Of a DNA stretch of 64,000 bases, positions 52,730-60,922 are shown in pieces. Both the position numbers and the translations under genes were made by a program. Position 1 is the stretch's first letter. Every line of letters starts with the position of its first letter. The stretch is from assembly GCF_004923295.1 (NCBI RefSeq), contig NZ_CP039640.1, positions 248,001-312,000 on the forward strand, read 5' to 3'. This stretch comes from Azospirillum sp. TSH100 (GTDB lineage: Bacteria > Pseudomonadota > Alphaproteobacteria > Azospirillales > Azospirillaceae). Under the pieces are notes generated by a model. That model was not told where the DNA came from. It saw nothing but the letters and a program-made list of their open reading frames with translations, and ran no database searches.

Positions 52730-53470
52730 ATGAGTATGATAAGGCGCAGCTCCGCTGAGTTTCTCGGGACATTCTGGCTGGTCTTCGGCGGCTGCGGCAG
52801 TGCCGTGCTCGCCGCCGCCTTTCCGCAGGTCGGAATCGGATTGCTTGGCGTCTCCCTCGCCTTCGGCCTCACCGTCCTGACCATGGCCTATTCCATCGGC
52901 CACATCTCCGGCTGCCACCTGAACCCGGCGGTCACCGTCGGGCTGTGGGCCGGCGGACGGTTCCCGGCCAAGGACATCCTGCCCTATGTGCTGGCCCAGC
53001 TGGTGGGGGCCTTCGCGGCGGCCCTGGTCCTCTCTGTCATCGCCACCGGAAAGGCCGACTACAGCCTGGCCGTCAACGGTCTTGCCGCCAACGGGTACGA
53101 GACCCATTCACCCGGCCAGTATGGCATCGCCTCCGCCCTGGTGATCGAACTGGTGCTGACCTTCTTCTTCGTGTTGATCATCCTGGGTTCCACCGACCGG
53201 CGGGCGCCGGCCGGCTTTGCCCCGCTGGCCATCGGCATGGCGCTCGTCCTCATCCACCTGATCAGCATCCCGGTCACCAACACGTCGGTGAACCCGGCAC
53301 GCAGCACCGGTCCGGCACTGGTTGTCGGCGGATGGGCGTTGCAGCAGCTCTGGCTGTTCTGGCTCGCCCCGCTGGCCGGGGGATTGGCGGGCGGGCTGGC
53401 CTATCGCGCGCTTGCCGAGGAGATGCCGGCGAAGCCCGCCATCACCGGGCAGGCGGAAAGCTCCACCTGA
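52730..53470 (+). CDS. aqpZ: Aquaporin Z
   Basis: This 246-residue membrane protein has six helices and two NPA boxes (65-67 and 188-190). The selectivity filter residues His176, Thr185 and Arg191 match the water-specific AqpZ pattern rather than glycerol facilitators. GGGAGG precedes the ATG by five bases. It mediates passive water flow across the inner membrane. It is monocistronic by appearance, or co-transcribed with the tiny gene at 53616. Confidence 0.95.
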   Translation: MSMIRRSSAEFLGTFWLVFGGCGSAVLAAAFPQVGIGLLGVSLAFGLTVLTMAYSIGHISGCHLNPAVTVGLWAGGRFPAKDILPYVLAQLVGAFAAALVLSVIATGKADYSLAVNGLAANGYETHSPGQYGIASALVIELVLTFFFVLIILGSTDRRAPAGFAPLAIGMALVLIHLISIPVTNTSVNPARSTGPALVVGGWALQQLWLFWLAPLAGGLAGGLAYRALAEEMPAKPAITGQAESST

Positions 53471-53615
53471 AGCAGGCCCGGTTTCCTCATCGACGGGATC
53501 GGTCCGCAAAGGGCCGGTCCCGGATGACTTGCCCCCGAATAGCCCGCCGATGTCGCAACGCCTCGCCACCGTCCACTGTTATTCAGGCAGGACAAACGGC
53601 GCAGAAGGCGTATCC

Positions 53616-53729
53616 ATGCGGCAGTTCGACCCTGACTCCAACCCGATGACCGAAGCCGACTACGGCATCGTGCTCGGCCTATTCATCGGGATCTATTTCG
53701 GCCTGCTGGTGGTGTCTGCACTCCCCTGA
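53616..53729 (+). CDS. 37-residue single-pass membrane peptide (hypothetical)
   Basis: A short frame begins at ATG 53616 with GAAGG a few bases upstream. It encodes an acidic N-terminus (FDPDSNPMTEADYG) and one hydrophobic helix (IVLGLFIGIYFGLLVVSAL). The acidic-head, single-helix plan is common in real small membrane proteins. I do not recognise a family and give it no function. Confidence 0.5.
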   Translation: MRQFDPDSNPMTEADYGIVLGLFIGIYFGLLVVSALP

Positions 53730-53844
53730 TCCCGTTGCCCGACCATCGCTGTGGCCAACCATGACCTGATGGTCCGGGCGTGGAACCGCGTCCTCGAAGC
53801 CATCCACATAGAACGGGGATGAGGCAGCGATATGGTTCCACCAT

Positions 53845-53862
53845 ATGTTTTCATGAAAACAT
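53845..53862. promoter_or_regulatory. 18-bp perfect palindrome centred on TCATGA
   Basis: ATGTTTTCATGAAAACAT is fully symmetric and lies about 130 bp upstream of gmhB in an otherwise gene-free gap (53730-53990). It is the longest of the TCATGA palindromes in the window and may be the best version of the binding site repeated around parA. Confidence 0.6.
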
Positions 53863-53990
53863 GTTATATCGTCTTCAAGTGACCTGATTTGGGGAAACCG
53901 GCAGCCGGGTTGACAAGAGTGCCGCCCGGGCGGCTTTTCAACAGGACGGACCCGCAAGGGGCCCCCCTCGAAAAGGCTGCCGCTGCCATC

Positions 53991-54545
53991 ATGCCCGCCA
54001 TCATCTCCGACGACATATCCTCTCCCCGGAACGCCGGCCGCCGCAGGGCCGCCTTCTTCGACCGCGACGGCGTGCTGAACGAGGACATCGGCTTCGCCCA
54101 TCGCCCGGACCAGATCACCTGGATGCCAGGGGCCAGGGAGGCGGTGAAGCGGCTGAACGATGCCGGCTTCCTGGTCTTCGTCGTGACCAACCAGGCCGGC
54201 GTCGCCCGCGGACTCTACAGCGAGGACCATGTCCGCACCCTGCATCGCTGGATGCAGCAGGAGCTGAACGCCGTCGGCGCCCATGTCGACGCTTTCTATC
54301 ACTGCCCGCACCATCCCGAGCATGGCGAGCCGCCCTACCGCACCGACTGCGCCTGCCGCAAGCCGGAGCCGGGAATGCTGTTGCAGGCGATGACCGAATG
54401 GCCGGTGGAGCCGAAGGGCAGCTTCCTGATCGGCGACCGCGACACCGACCTGCAGGCGGCGCAGCGGGCAGGCATCGAGGGAACGCTCTACCGCGGCGGC
54501 GACCTCGACGCCGTCGTCGCCGGCATCCTGGCGCGGATGGCCTGA
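53991..54545 (+). CDS. gmhB: D-glycero-D-manno-heptose 1,7-bisphosphate 7-phosphatase-like HAD phosphatase
   Basis: This 184-residue HAD-IIIA phosphatase has a catalytic DRDGVLN (Asp24, Asp26), TNQAG at 66-70, a zinc loop with Cys105, His107, Cys120 and Cys122, and GDRDTD at 148-153. These are the GmhB hallmarks. It removes the 7-phosphate in the ADP/GDP-heptose pathway in the cytoplasm. A TTG-started extension to 53889 is open but looks non-coding. Close to four heptosyltransferase-like TPR proteins, it may feed protein glycosylation as well as lipopolysaccharide. Confidence 0.9.
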   Translation: MPAIISDDISSPRNAGRRRAAFFDRDGVLNEDIGFAHRPDQITWMPGAREAVKRLNDAGFLVFVVTNQAGVARGLYSEDHVRTLHRWMQQELNAVGAHVDAFYHCPHHPEHGEPPYRTDCACRKPEPGMLLQAMTEWPVEPKGSFLIGDRDTDLQAAQRAGIEGTLYRGGDLDAVVAGILARMA

Positions 54546-54548
54546 CGG

Positions 54549-54926
54549 CTAGGACAGCCAACCCTCAAGCCATCGCCACAGCAGGACGGCCGCCGCCAGC
54601 CACAGCACGATCATCAGCACGGCGGCGGCGACGCTGACCGGCCGGGCGGACCGGCGCGCCGCGGCGGCGCGGTGTTCGGCCAGAAGCTCCGGCGGGATCA
54701 GGCGGACGACCAGCAGGATGCCGAGCGGCACGATCAGCAGATCGTCCAGATAGCCCAGCACCGGGATGAAGTCGGGAATCAGATCGATCGGGCTCAGCGC
54801 ATAGGCGGCGACCGCCATCGCCAGCAGGCGGATGGGCAAGGGGGTGCGCGGGTCGCGTGCCGCCAGATAGACGGCGAGCACGTCGCGCTTGACCGCGCGT
54901 GCCCATGTCTTCGCGGTTTGCAGCAC
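54549..54926 (-). CDS. DUF1232 (YkvA-like) membrane protein
   Basis: This 125-residue protein has the DUF1232 core: YLAARDPRTPLPIRLLAMAVAAY, then LSPIDLIPDFIPVLGYLDD, and ends with a hydrophobic helix. The family's function is unknown. A GTG start at 54926, eight bases after the stop of the exporter gene, fits an operon; no ATG is available. The gene is convergent with gmhB, three bases from its stop. Confidence 0.82.
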   Translation of the reverse strand: MLQTAKTWARAVKRDVLAVYLAARDPRTPLPIRLLAMAVAAYALSPIDLIPDFIPVLGYLDDLLIVPLGILLVVRLIPPELLAEHRAAAARRSARPVSVAAAVLMIVLWLAAAVLLWRWLEGWLS

Positions 54927-54934
54927 GGACCGGG

Positions 54935-55831
54935 TCAGCCGATCTGCTGGAAGAGGGCGGCAGGGGACGGAGAGGCCAAACCGGCGAGGTGGTAGCCCAG
55001 CCCCGACAGCCCGTGGAACCCGACATACAGCCCGACCGCCAGGATCAGGGCGCCGGAAACATAGGGTGCCCGCCGGGCGATGCGGCCGAAGGCTCCGGAC
55101 CAGCGACGTTCGGCATGGCGCATCCCCAGTGCCGCGACCACCCCGGCCGACATCAGGGTCAGGGCCAGCCCGATGCTGAAGCACAGCACCAGCACGCCAC
55201 CCAGGGCGACCTCCTTCAATTGCAGGCACAGCAGCAGGACGGTGATGGCGGCGGGGCAGGGGATCAGGCCGCCGGTCAGACCGAACAGCAGGATCTGGCC
55301 GGTGGTGACCGGCCGGCCGTCGAAACGGCGCCGGATCTCATCGGCATGCGCCCGGGCGTGCGCATCCTCCGGCTCATCGTCATGGTGGTGGTCATGACGA
55401 TGATCATGATGATGACTGTGGTCATGGTGGTGGTCATGGTCATGACCATGGTCGTGGTGATTGTGATGGCGATGAGAATGCGGGTGCTGCTCCCGCCAGG
55501 TCCGCGCCATCATCCACAGCGCCACGCCGACGATCAGCACCGCCGAGGCGACCTGGAAATAGGGCTCGGTCGTCGCGGCGTCCCAGCCCTGGCCCAGCCG
55601 CAGGCCGGCCAGGGCCACCACCCACACCACCAGCGTGTGCGACACCGTCGCCGCCAGCCCCAGCAGGACCGCCTGCATCACCGTGCCACGGATGGCGACG
55701 ATGAAGGCGGCCATCATGGTCTTGGAATGGCCGGGCTCCAGCCCATGCAGGGCGCCCAGCAGGATGGCGCTGGGGACGAACAGCCAGGCCTGCCCGGCTC
55801 CCTGCTGCAACAGGGCGGCGAAATCCGGCAT
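54935..55831 (-). CDS. rcnA: RcnA-type nickel/cobalt exporter with His-rich loop
   Basis: This 298-residue membrane protein of the NicO/RcnA family has HGLEPGHSK (residues 29-37) in the first helices, a cytoplasmic loop at about 116-150 made mostly of His and Asp, and LTGGLIPCPAAITVLLLC later. RcnA expels Ni(II) and Co(II). ATG 55831 has GGGG-rich Shine-Dalgarno sequence; a longer frame to 55906 overlaps the repressor gene and is unlikely. It follows the metal-sensing repressor by ten bases, so they form an operon. Confidence 0.88.
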   Translation of the reverse strand: MPDFAALLQQGAGQAWLFVPSAILLGALHGLEPGHSKTMMAAFIVAIRGTVMQAVLLGLAATVSHTLVVWVVALAGLRLGQGWDAATTEPYFQVASAVLIVGVALWMMARTWREQHPHSHRHHNHHDHGHDHDHHHDHSHHHDHRHDHHHDDEPEDAHARAHADEIRRRFDGRPVTTGQILLFGLTGGLIPCPAAITVLLLCLQLKEVALGGVLVLCFSIGLALTLMSAGVVAALGMRHAERRWSGAFGRIARRAPYVSGALILAVGLYVGFHGLSGLGYHLAGLASPSPAALFQQIG

Positions 55832-55841
55832 CTCTGCCCCC

Positions 55842-56111
55842 TTACAGGTATTTGGTGATCGCCTTGAATTCGGCGACGGAGCGGCGGGACTCCTCCGGCC
55901 CGGCATCGACCGCCGCGTCCAGGCAATGGTCGAGATGGTCGTGGATCAGCAGCTTCTTGGCCTCGCGCACGGCGCTCTCCACCGCGTGGAGTTGCTGCGC
56001 GATGTCCAGACAGGGGCGTTCGGCCTCGATCATCTCGATGATGCCGCGCAGATGGCCGTCGGCGCGCTTCAGCCGCTTGACGATCTCGGGATGGGAATGG
56101 TGCGTGCTCAT
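55842..56111 (-). CDS. CsoR/RcnR family metal-sensing repressor
   Basis: This 89-residue all-helical protein of the DUF156 family represses a metal-efflux operon until metal binds. The sensing positions read Cys34, His59, Cys63 (25 and 4 residues apart), the Cys-His-Cys pattern of copper-type CsoR rather than the Cys-His-His of RcnR; an extra His-rich N-terminus (STHHSH) may add ligands. It sits directly upstream of an RcnA-type exporter, so nickel/cobalt sensing is suggested by context but copper-type by ligands. A dyad operator overlaps its promoter. Confidence 0.9.
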   Translation of the reverse strand: MSTHHSHPEIVKRLKRADGHLRGIIEMIEAERPCLDIAQQLHAVESAVREAKKLLIHDHLDHCLDAAVDAGPEESRRSVAEFKAITKYL

Positions 56112-56120
56112 GTCCTGATC

Positions 56121-56141
56121 CTATCCTCCGGGAGGGGATAG
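56121..56141 (-). promoter_or_regulatory. Candidate CsoR/RcnR operator
   Basis: CTATCC and GGATAG arms flank a G/C tract (56121-56141) ten bases upstream of the repressor start. CsoR/RcnR proteins bind G-tract dyads flanked by A/T steps, and the position is right for autoregulation of the repressor-exporter operon. Confidence 0.6.
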
Positions 56142-56157
56142 AGTCAAAGACAAGGGT

Positions 56158-56185
56158 TTCCCGGCCGGGGAAGCCCGGCCGGGAA
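56158..56185 (-). terminator. Hairpin after the DUF411 gene
   Basis: A perfect 12-base stem TTCCCGGCCGGG / CCCGGCCGGGAA with a GAAG loop lies seven bases past the stop. The T-run on the minus strand is poor, so termination may be partial. Confidence 0.5.
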
Positions 56186-56191
56186 GGGAAA

Positions 56192-56671
56192 TCAGTGCCG
56201 GGCGTAGACCTGCGGACCGCCGGCTGCGCCGAACAGCACGACCTGATAGGGCTGGCCGCTGGCCATGTCCATGCCGGGGGCGTCCTGCGGCATGCCGGGA
56301 ACCGCCAGTCCGCGGGCCTGCGGCCGCTCGGCCAGCAGCCGCTTCACGTCGTCTGCCGGCACATGGCCTTCCAGCACATAGCCGCCGACCCGCGCCGTGT
56401 GGCAGGAAGCGAGATCGTCCGGCACGCCGGCCATCCGCTTCATCGGCGTCACGTCGTCGACGACATGGACGGTGACGTCGAAGCCGGCCGCGCGCATGTG
56501 CCGCACCCAGCCCTCGCAGCATTCACAGCTCGCGGCCTTCCAGACCTCCACCGCCGCACCAGTGGCGGGAACGGCGGCACGGACCATACCCGGCAGCCCC
56601 ATCGACCCGAGGCCGAGGGCCAGAACAGCCATTGCGGCCCCCCGCATCATCGTCCGCCGCGTCATGCTCAT
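56192..56671 (-). CDS. DUF411 exported metal-binding protein
   Basis: This 159-residue protein has an N-terminal signal (TRRTMMRGAAMAVLALGLG, twin-arginine-like, cleaved near residue 32) and the DUF411 core with SCECCEGW (Cys49, Cys51, Cys52) and a later SCHTARV. The Cys-rich sites suggest periplasmic binding of copper, silver or a related soft metal; DUF411 genes are usual companions of heavy-metal exporters. An AGGAG Shine-Dalgarno precedes ATG 56671. The ATPase gene ends 53 bp upstream on the same strand, so co-transcription is likely. Confidence 0.85.
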   Translation of the reverse strand: MSMTRRTMMRGAAMAVLALGLGSMGLPGMVRAAVPATGAAVEVWKAASCECCEGWVRHMRAAGFDVTVHVVDDVTPMKRMAGVPDDLASCHTARVGGYVLEGHVPADDVKRLLAERPQARGLAVPGMPQDAPGMDMASGQPYQVVLFGAAGGPQVYARH

Positions 56672-56724
56672 AGAAGCTCTCCTAAAGAAATCAGTGCCTT
56701 GCCCAGGACGCTCACCGGCGCCGA

Positions 56725-58938
56725 TCACGGTCGGGCGGACAGGAGGCGCAGGGCATTGGCGGTGACCAGCACGGTGGCGCCGGTGTCCGCCAGGATCGCC
56801 GGCCACAGCCCGGTGACCCCCAGCACGGTGGTGAGCAGGAAGACCGCCTTCAAGCCCAAAGCCAATGCGATGTTTTGCCGTATGGTGGCCATGGTGCGGC
56901 GTGACAACGCCACCATCGCCGCCACGTCGCCGACCCGGCCGTGCAGGATGGCGGCGTCGGCGGTCTCCAGCGCCACATCGGTGCCGCCGCCCATCGCGAT
57001 GCCGACATCGGCGGCGGCGAGCGCCGGGGCGTCGTTGATGCCGTCGCCGACCTTCGCCACCCGCTGTCCCTTGGCCTGGAGGTCGCGGACGATGCGCAGC
57101 TTGTCGTCCGGCAGCAGTTCGGCATGCGCCGCCATGCCCAGCATCCCGGCGACCGCCCCGGCAGTCCGGGCGTTGTCGCCCGTCACCATCAGCGAGCGGA
57201 TGCCGGCACGCTCCAGCGCGGCGATCCCGCTGCGGGCATCGGGGCGCGGCTCGTCGCGCATGGCGATCAGCCCGGCCGGGCTGCCGTCCACCAGCAGGAC
57301 CGAGACCGTCTTCCCCGCCTCGGCAAAGACCGCAGCCTGACCGGCCTGCGCCGTGGTCAGGGTGGCGGCCTGGGGCGACAGCAGCGCCACCGTACGGGCG
57401 CCCACCTTGCCGGTCAGGCCGGCGCCTGGGAGTGCCGTCACATCATCGGCGACCGGCGGGGCGATGCCGCGCTCCGCCGCCGCGGCCAGGATGGCGCGGG
57501 CCAGCGGGTGGCTCGACCCGGCCTCCAGCGCTGCCGCATCGGCCAGCAGATCCGCCTCGCTTCCGCCAAAGGGGATCAGATCGGTGACGCGGGGCTTGCC
57601 TTCCGTCAGGGTGCCGGTCTTGTCGAAGGCGACGCTGGTGATGCGGCCCAGCGCCTCCAGCACGGCACCGCCCTTCAGCAGCAGCCCGCGCCGGGCGCCG
57701 TTCGACAGGCCGGCGGCGATGGCCGCCGGGGTGGAGATCACCAGCGCACAGGGGCAGCCGATCAGCAGCACCGCCAGGGCGCGGTAGATCCACTCCGTCC
57801 AGCCGCCGCCGAAGGCCAGCGGCGGCACCACGGCGACCAGGGCCGCCACGCCGACGATGCCCGGCGTGTAGAAGCGGGCGAAGCGATCGATCAGCCGTTC
57901 GGTCGGCGCCTTGCCGGCCTGCGCCTCCTCCACCAGCCGGACGATGCGGGCGATGGTGTTGTCGCGCGCCGTGGCGGTGACGCGGACGCGCAGCGCCCCG
58001 TCGGCATTGATGGTGCCGGCGAAGACCGCATCGCCCTCGGCCTTGGGCTTCGGCAGGCTCTCGCCGGTGACGGGGGAGTCGTCGACGGCGCTGCGGCCGG
58101 ACAGCACGATGCCATCGGCCGCCACCCGGTCGCCCGGCCGCACCAGGATGATGGAGCCGACGGCCAGCCCGGCGGCGGGAACGGGTTGCGGGGCGCCGCC
58201 GTCCCGCTCCAGCAATGCCGTGTCGGGGACCAACGCGGTCAGACCGCGGATGCCGGCCCGCGCCCGGCCGGCCGCCACCCCTTCCAGCAGTTCGCCGACC
58301 AGGAAGAGGACCAGAACCGTCGCCGCCTCCTCCACCGCGCCGATCAGCAGCGCGCCGATGGCGGCGACCGTCATCAGCATCTCGATGGAGAAGGGCGTTC
58401 CGGCCCGCGCTGCCGCCAAGGCACGGCGCGCCACCGGGACCAGCCCGACCATCAGCGCCAGCGGAAAGGCCCAGGGCTCCGCCGCCGGCACCAGCAGGCC
58501 GAGCGCAGTCGCGGCGGCCAGGGCGGCACCGGCCGTCATGGTCAGCAGAGCCTTGCGCCCCCGCCACCAGGGTGCTTCGGACGCATCGTCGTGAGACTGG
58601 GAGTGCCCGTGGGGATGCGGGTGCGAATGGGCGGCAGTTCCGCAGCAGCCCCCGCCGCAAGCCGACGGCCCAGCCTCCGCCACCGGATCGGCGGGGACGG
58701 CGCCATAGCCGAGTGCGGCAAGCGGACGGACCACCGTTTCGGTGCCCAGTGTATCGTCGTGCGAGACAGTCACCGTGCCGGCGGGCACGGACACCCGCAC
58801 CTCGCGGATCCCCGGCACCCGGCGCAGCGCCGTCTCGATCTTGGCAGCACAGGATCCGCAATCCATGCCGGAAACCCGGTAGCGGCTGGTGCGCAAGGCG
58901 GTTCCGCCGCTCCCGATCTCATCCTGCGTGTCGTGCAT
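56725..58938 (-). CDS. cadA: Heavy-metal P1B-type ATPase (ZntA/CadA-like)
   Basis: This 737-residue protein has an N-terminal HMA domain with GMDCGSC (Cys27, Cys30), a His-rich stretch (HSHPHPHGHSQSHDD, about residues 103-117), membrane helices, the transport motif CPC at 395-397 and the phosphorylated Asp439 in DKTGTLTEG. The CPC and HMA pattern fits P1B-2 ATPases that export Zn(II), Cd(II) and Pb(II). AAGGAG lies seven bases before the ATG. A MerR-type operator lies about 50-70 bp upstream, matching another copy next to the MerR gene at 60261. Confidence 0.92.
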   Translation of the reverse strand: MHDTQDEIGSGGTALRTSRYRVSGMDCGSCAAKIETALRRVPGIREVRVSVPAGTVTVSHDDTLGTETVVRPLAALGYGAVPADPVAEAGPSACGGGCCGTAAHSHPHPHGHSQSHDDASEAPWWRGRKALLTMTAGAALAAATALGLLVPAAEPWAFPLALMVGLVPVARRALAAARAGTPFSIEMLMTVAAIGALLIGAVEEAATVLVLFLVGELLEGVAAGRARAGIRGLTALVPDTALLERDGGAPQPVPAAGLAVGSIILVRPGDRVAADGIVLSGRSAVDDSPVTGESLPKPKAEGDAVFAGTINADGALRVRVTATARDNTIARIVRLVEEAQAGKAPTERLIDRFARFYTPGIVGVAALVAVVPPLAFGGGWTEWIYRALAVLLIGCPCALVISTPAAIAAGLSNGARRGLLLKGGAVLEALGRITSVAFDKTGTLTEGKPRVTDLIPFGGSEADLLADAAALEAGSSHPLARAILAAAAERGIAPPVADDVTALPGAGLTGKVGARTVALLSPQAATLTTAQAGQAAVFAEAGKTVSVLLVDGSPAGLIAMRDEPRPDARSGIAALERAGIRSLMVTGDNARTAGAVAGMLGMAAHAELLPDDKLRIVRDLQAKGQRVAKVGDGINDAPALAAADVGIAMGGGTDVALETADAAILHGRVGDVAAMVALSRRTMATIRQNIALALGLKAVFLLTTVLGVTGLWPAILADTGATVLVTANALRLLSARP

Positions 58939-58988
58939 GGGAAAGCTCCTTCCGGGCGCGCATCTTCGGCAGTTCCCAGGGAGCCTAA

Positions 58989-59009
58989 ATTCTCCAGCGG
59001 CTGGAGGAT
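58989..59009 (-). promoter_or_regulatory. MerR-type operator/promoter of the metal ATPase
   Basis: ATTCTCCA-N5-TGGAGGAT. On the minus strand TTGATC (59012-59007) is followed by a 19-bp spacer containing the dyad and then TAGGCT, the long-spacer design of MerR-activated promoters. Confidence 0.75.
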
Positions 59010-59081
59010 CAAGGGGGAAAAGCGCCGTCCATGCACAGCCCGGCGGGATGCTTGGAAGATTTCCGGCTTGGGTCTCCGGTT

Positions 59082-60038
59082 TCAGCGGCCCGCGTCGCCG
59101 GCGTCCGTTTCGTCATTCCCGGGCGAATGCTCCGGAAGCCCAGCGAAGGGCTCGGTCCTGGGAATGATGGGATGCTGTTCCTGCCCGACGATGGGCGACC
59201 AGCGGGGTGAGCCGTGTTTCACCTCCAGGAAGGAGGCATGGTCCAGGGCCGGCTTGTAGACCCGGAAGGCCTTCATGATCGACAGGATGCCCGCGGAATC
59301 GAGCGGCCCCAGAAAGGATTCGTCCAAATCGAGGAAGGACGGATGCGAAATCCAGCGTTCCAGCTGTGCCGCATTGAGAAAGAAGCTGCCGGCCGCCGGA
59401 TAGGAGCTCCGTTCGAAACGGACGGCCTCCCCCATGAACTCCATGGCCAATTCCGGGTGGTCGGACAGATCCTGATGCTCGGCCGTCCAGGGCCGGCCGA
59501 GGATGTAATCCGGATAGACCTTGTAACCGAAGGCCGAGGCGTTTTCGAACCGGTTGGGCTGCAACAGCGCCTCCGGCCCGAACCGGGCGTCAAACAGCGC
59601 CCGTTTGCGGAAGAACAGCGGGTCGGTCATGATGATGTCGTCTTCGACATAGCAGTACCAGTCATACTGCCCCGCCAGTTCCCGCATCACCATATGGGCG
59701 CCGAAGCCCAGCCGTGTCGGCAGGACGTCTGCATTGATCTTGGCCCGGCGGTAGAGGACCGGGCTGATCCGCAATTCGTCGAGCAGATGGTCGTCGCCGA
59801 TGGTGCAGACCATCACGTCGATCTCGGCACGGTGGGGCGAAGCGGTCTGCCACGCGACCTTGCGCCAATGGTCGAGCCCGGCCACCCGGCTTCCATAAAG
59901 CTGGTGGAAGGCAGAGATGGTTTCGCCGAGGACCGCGATGCGTTCCGCTTTCCGATTGATGTCGCTGGAATTGTTTCCGCCAGCGGCATGGTCGGCCTTG
60001 GGGCGGTAGAAATGCGGGATCACGCACAGGATCTTCAC
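59082..60038 (-). CDS. Putative GT-A-like glycosyltransferase
   Basis: This 318-residue protein begins KILCVIPHFYRP and contains a GT-A-like core with the acidic motif YVEDDIIM (about residues 146-153), then DPLFFRKRALFDARFG and PNRFE. Such proteins are loosely annotated as glycosyltransferase-like. There is no ATG at the natural N-terminus; GTG 60038 with AAGG upstream is the best start. It lies between the P-type ATPase and the MerR gene that probably regulates it, which is odd for a sugar enzyme. Confidence 0.6.
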   Translation of the reverse strand: MKILCVIPHFYRPKADHAAGGNNSSDINRKAERIAVLGETISAFHQLYGSRVAGLDHWRKVAWQTASPHRAEIDVMVCTIGDDHLLDELRISPVLYRRAKINADVLPTRLGFGAHMVMRELAGQYDWYCYVEDDIIMTDPLFFRKRALFDARFGPEALLQPNRFENASAFGYKVYPDYILGRPWTAEHQDLSDHPELAMEFMGEAVRFERSSYPAAGSFFLNAAQLERWISHPSFLDLDESFLGPLDSAGILSIMKAFRVYKPALDHASFLEVKHGSPRWSPIVGQEQHPIIPRTEPFAGLPEHSPGNDETDAGDAGR

Positions 60039-60226
60039 AACGGCGCCCTTGCTGAACTGGTCCAAGCCCTGATGCCGGGTGATAGCCGGTGCCGACGGAA
60101 CGAACAAGCGGAAAGGGGAGAAACAAAACCTTATGGTTGTGTCGCATCGGCATCTCCCGCCCGAAGCGTTGCAGGGGCAGCCATTCCCGGAAATGACATA
60201 TTGCCGGCGGCCGCCTCAGAACTCAG

Positions 60227-60247
60227 ATTCTCCAAAGACTGGAGGAT
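60227..60247 (-). promoter_or_regulatory. Second MerR-type operator, upstream of the MerR gene
   Basis: ATTCTCCA-N5-TGGAGGAT, the same half-sites and spacing as at 58989, located 14-34 bp before the MerR start. On the minus strand TGAATC precedes the dyad where TTGATC stands in the other copy, so the promoter faces the glycosyltransferase-like gene. Confidence 0.7.
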
Positions 60248-60260
60248 TCAGGAAAAGGCG

Positions 60261-60695
60261 ATGACCATGCCAGACGCGACACTGACGATCGGCGCGCTCG
60301 CCAAGCGGACCGGGGTGAAGATCCCGACCATCCGCTATTACGAGACAATCGGCCTGCTGCCGGAGGCGCCGCGGACCGGCAGCAACCGGCGCACCTACGA
60401 CAACGGGTCGGTCCGCCGCCTGCGCTTCATCCGCCATGCCCGCGAACTTGGCTTCGAGGTGGAGGCGATCCGCCAGTTGCTGGCGATGGCCGACGATCCG
60501 GGCCGGCCCTGCCGGGAGGCCGACCTGCTGGCACGCACCCATCTGGCCGGGATCGAGTCCAGGATCGCCCGGCTGGAGGCCCTGCGCGACGAGGTCCGGC
60601 GGATGGTGGAGGGCTGCGCCCAGGATCAGGTGCGCAGCTGCCACGTGATCGAGGTGCTGGCCGACCATGCCCACTGCCTGCACGACAGTCATTGA
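60261..60695 (+). CDS. MerR-family heavy-metal-responsive regulator (CadR/ZntR/PbrR-like)
   Basis: This 144-residue protein has an N-terminal winged helix (TIGALAKRTGVKIPTIRYYETIGLL), a dimerisation helix and C-terminal metal-site cysteines (PCREADLLA near residue 80; CAQDQVRSCHV and HAHCLHDSH at the end). Cys and His spacing fits Zn/Cd/Pb sensors rather than CueR. It should activate the P1B ATPase gene through the matching operator at 58989 and act on its own region at 60227. ATG 60261 follows AGGAAAAGG; 60267 is an alternative. Confidence 0.9.
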   Translation: MTMPDATLTIGALAKRTGVKIPTIRYYETIGLLPEAPRTGSNRRTYDNGSVRRLRFIRHARELGFEVEAIRQLLAMADDPGRPCREADLLARTHLAGIESRIARLEALRDEVRRMVEGCAQDQVRSCHVIEVLADHAHCLHDSH

Positions 60696-60922
60696 GGGTT
60701 CGGCCGAGCCGAGGCGCCACCCTATGACCTGGAACCGGTTTGCCCCGCGGACGAAGCTGCTTATAGTCGATAATGCAGTGTCGAAATCTTCCGCACCTCC
60801 GGTGGGCGCCACACGGGGCCTGCGAAGCAGCGGCGGATCGCCATGGCGACGCTAAAGGGAATAGAGGCGGAGATGGGTGGGGGTGGGGAAGCGGCGGCGA
60901 AGGCGGACCGGACGCGGGCGTC

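Noticed and set aside
55360..55490. CATGAT-rich repeat resembling the parA-flanking sites
   Set aside because: It is the coding sequence of the His/Asp-rich loop of the exporter, where His and Asp codons create CATGAT-like words.
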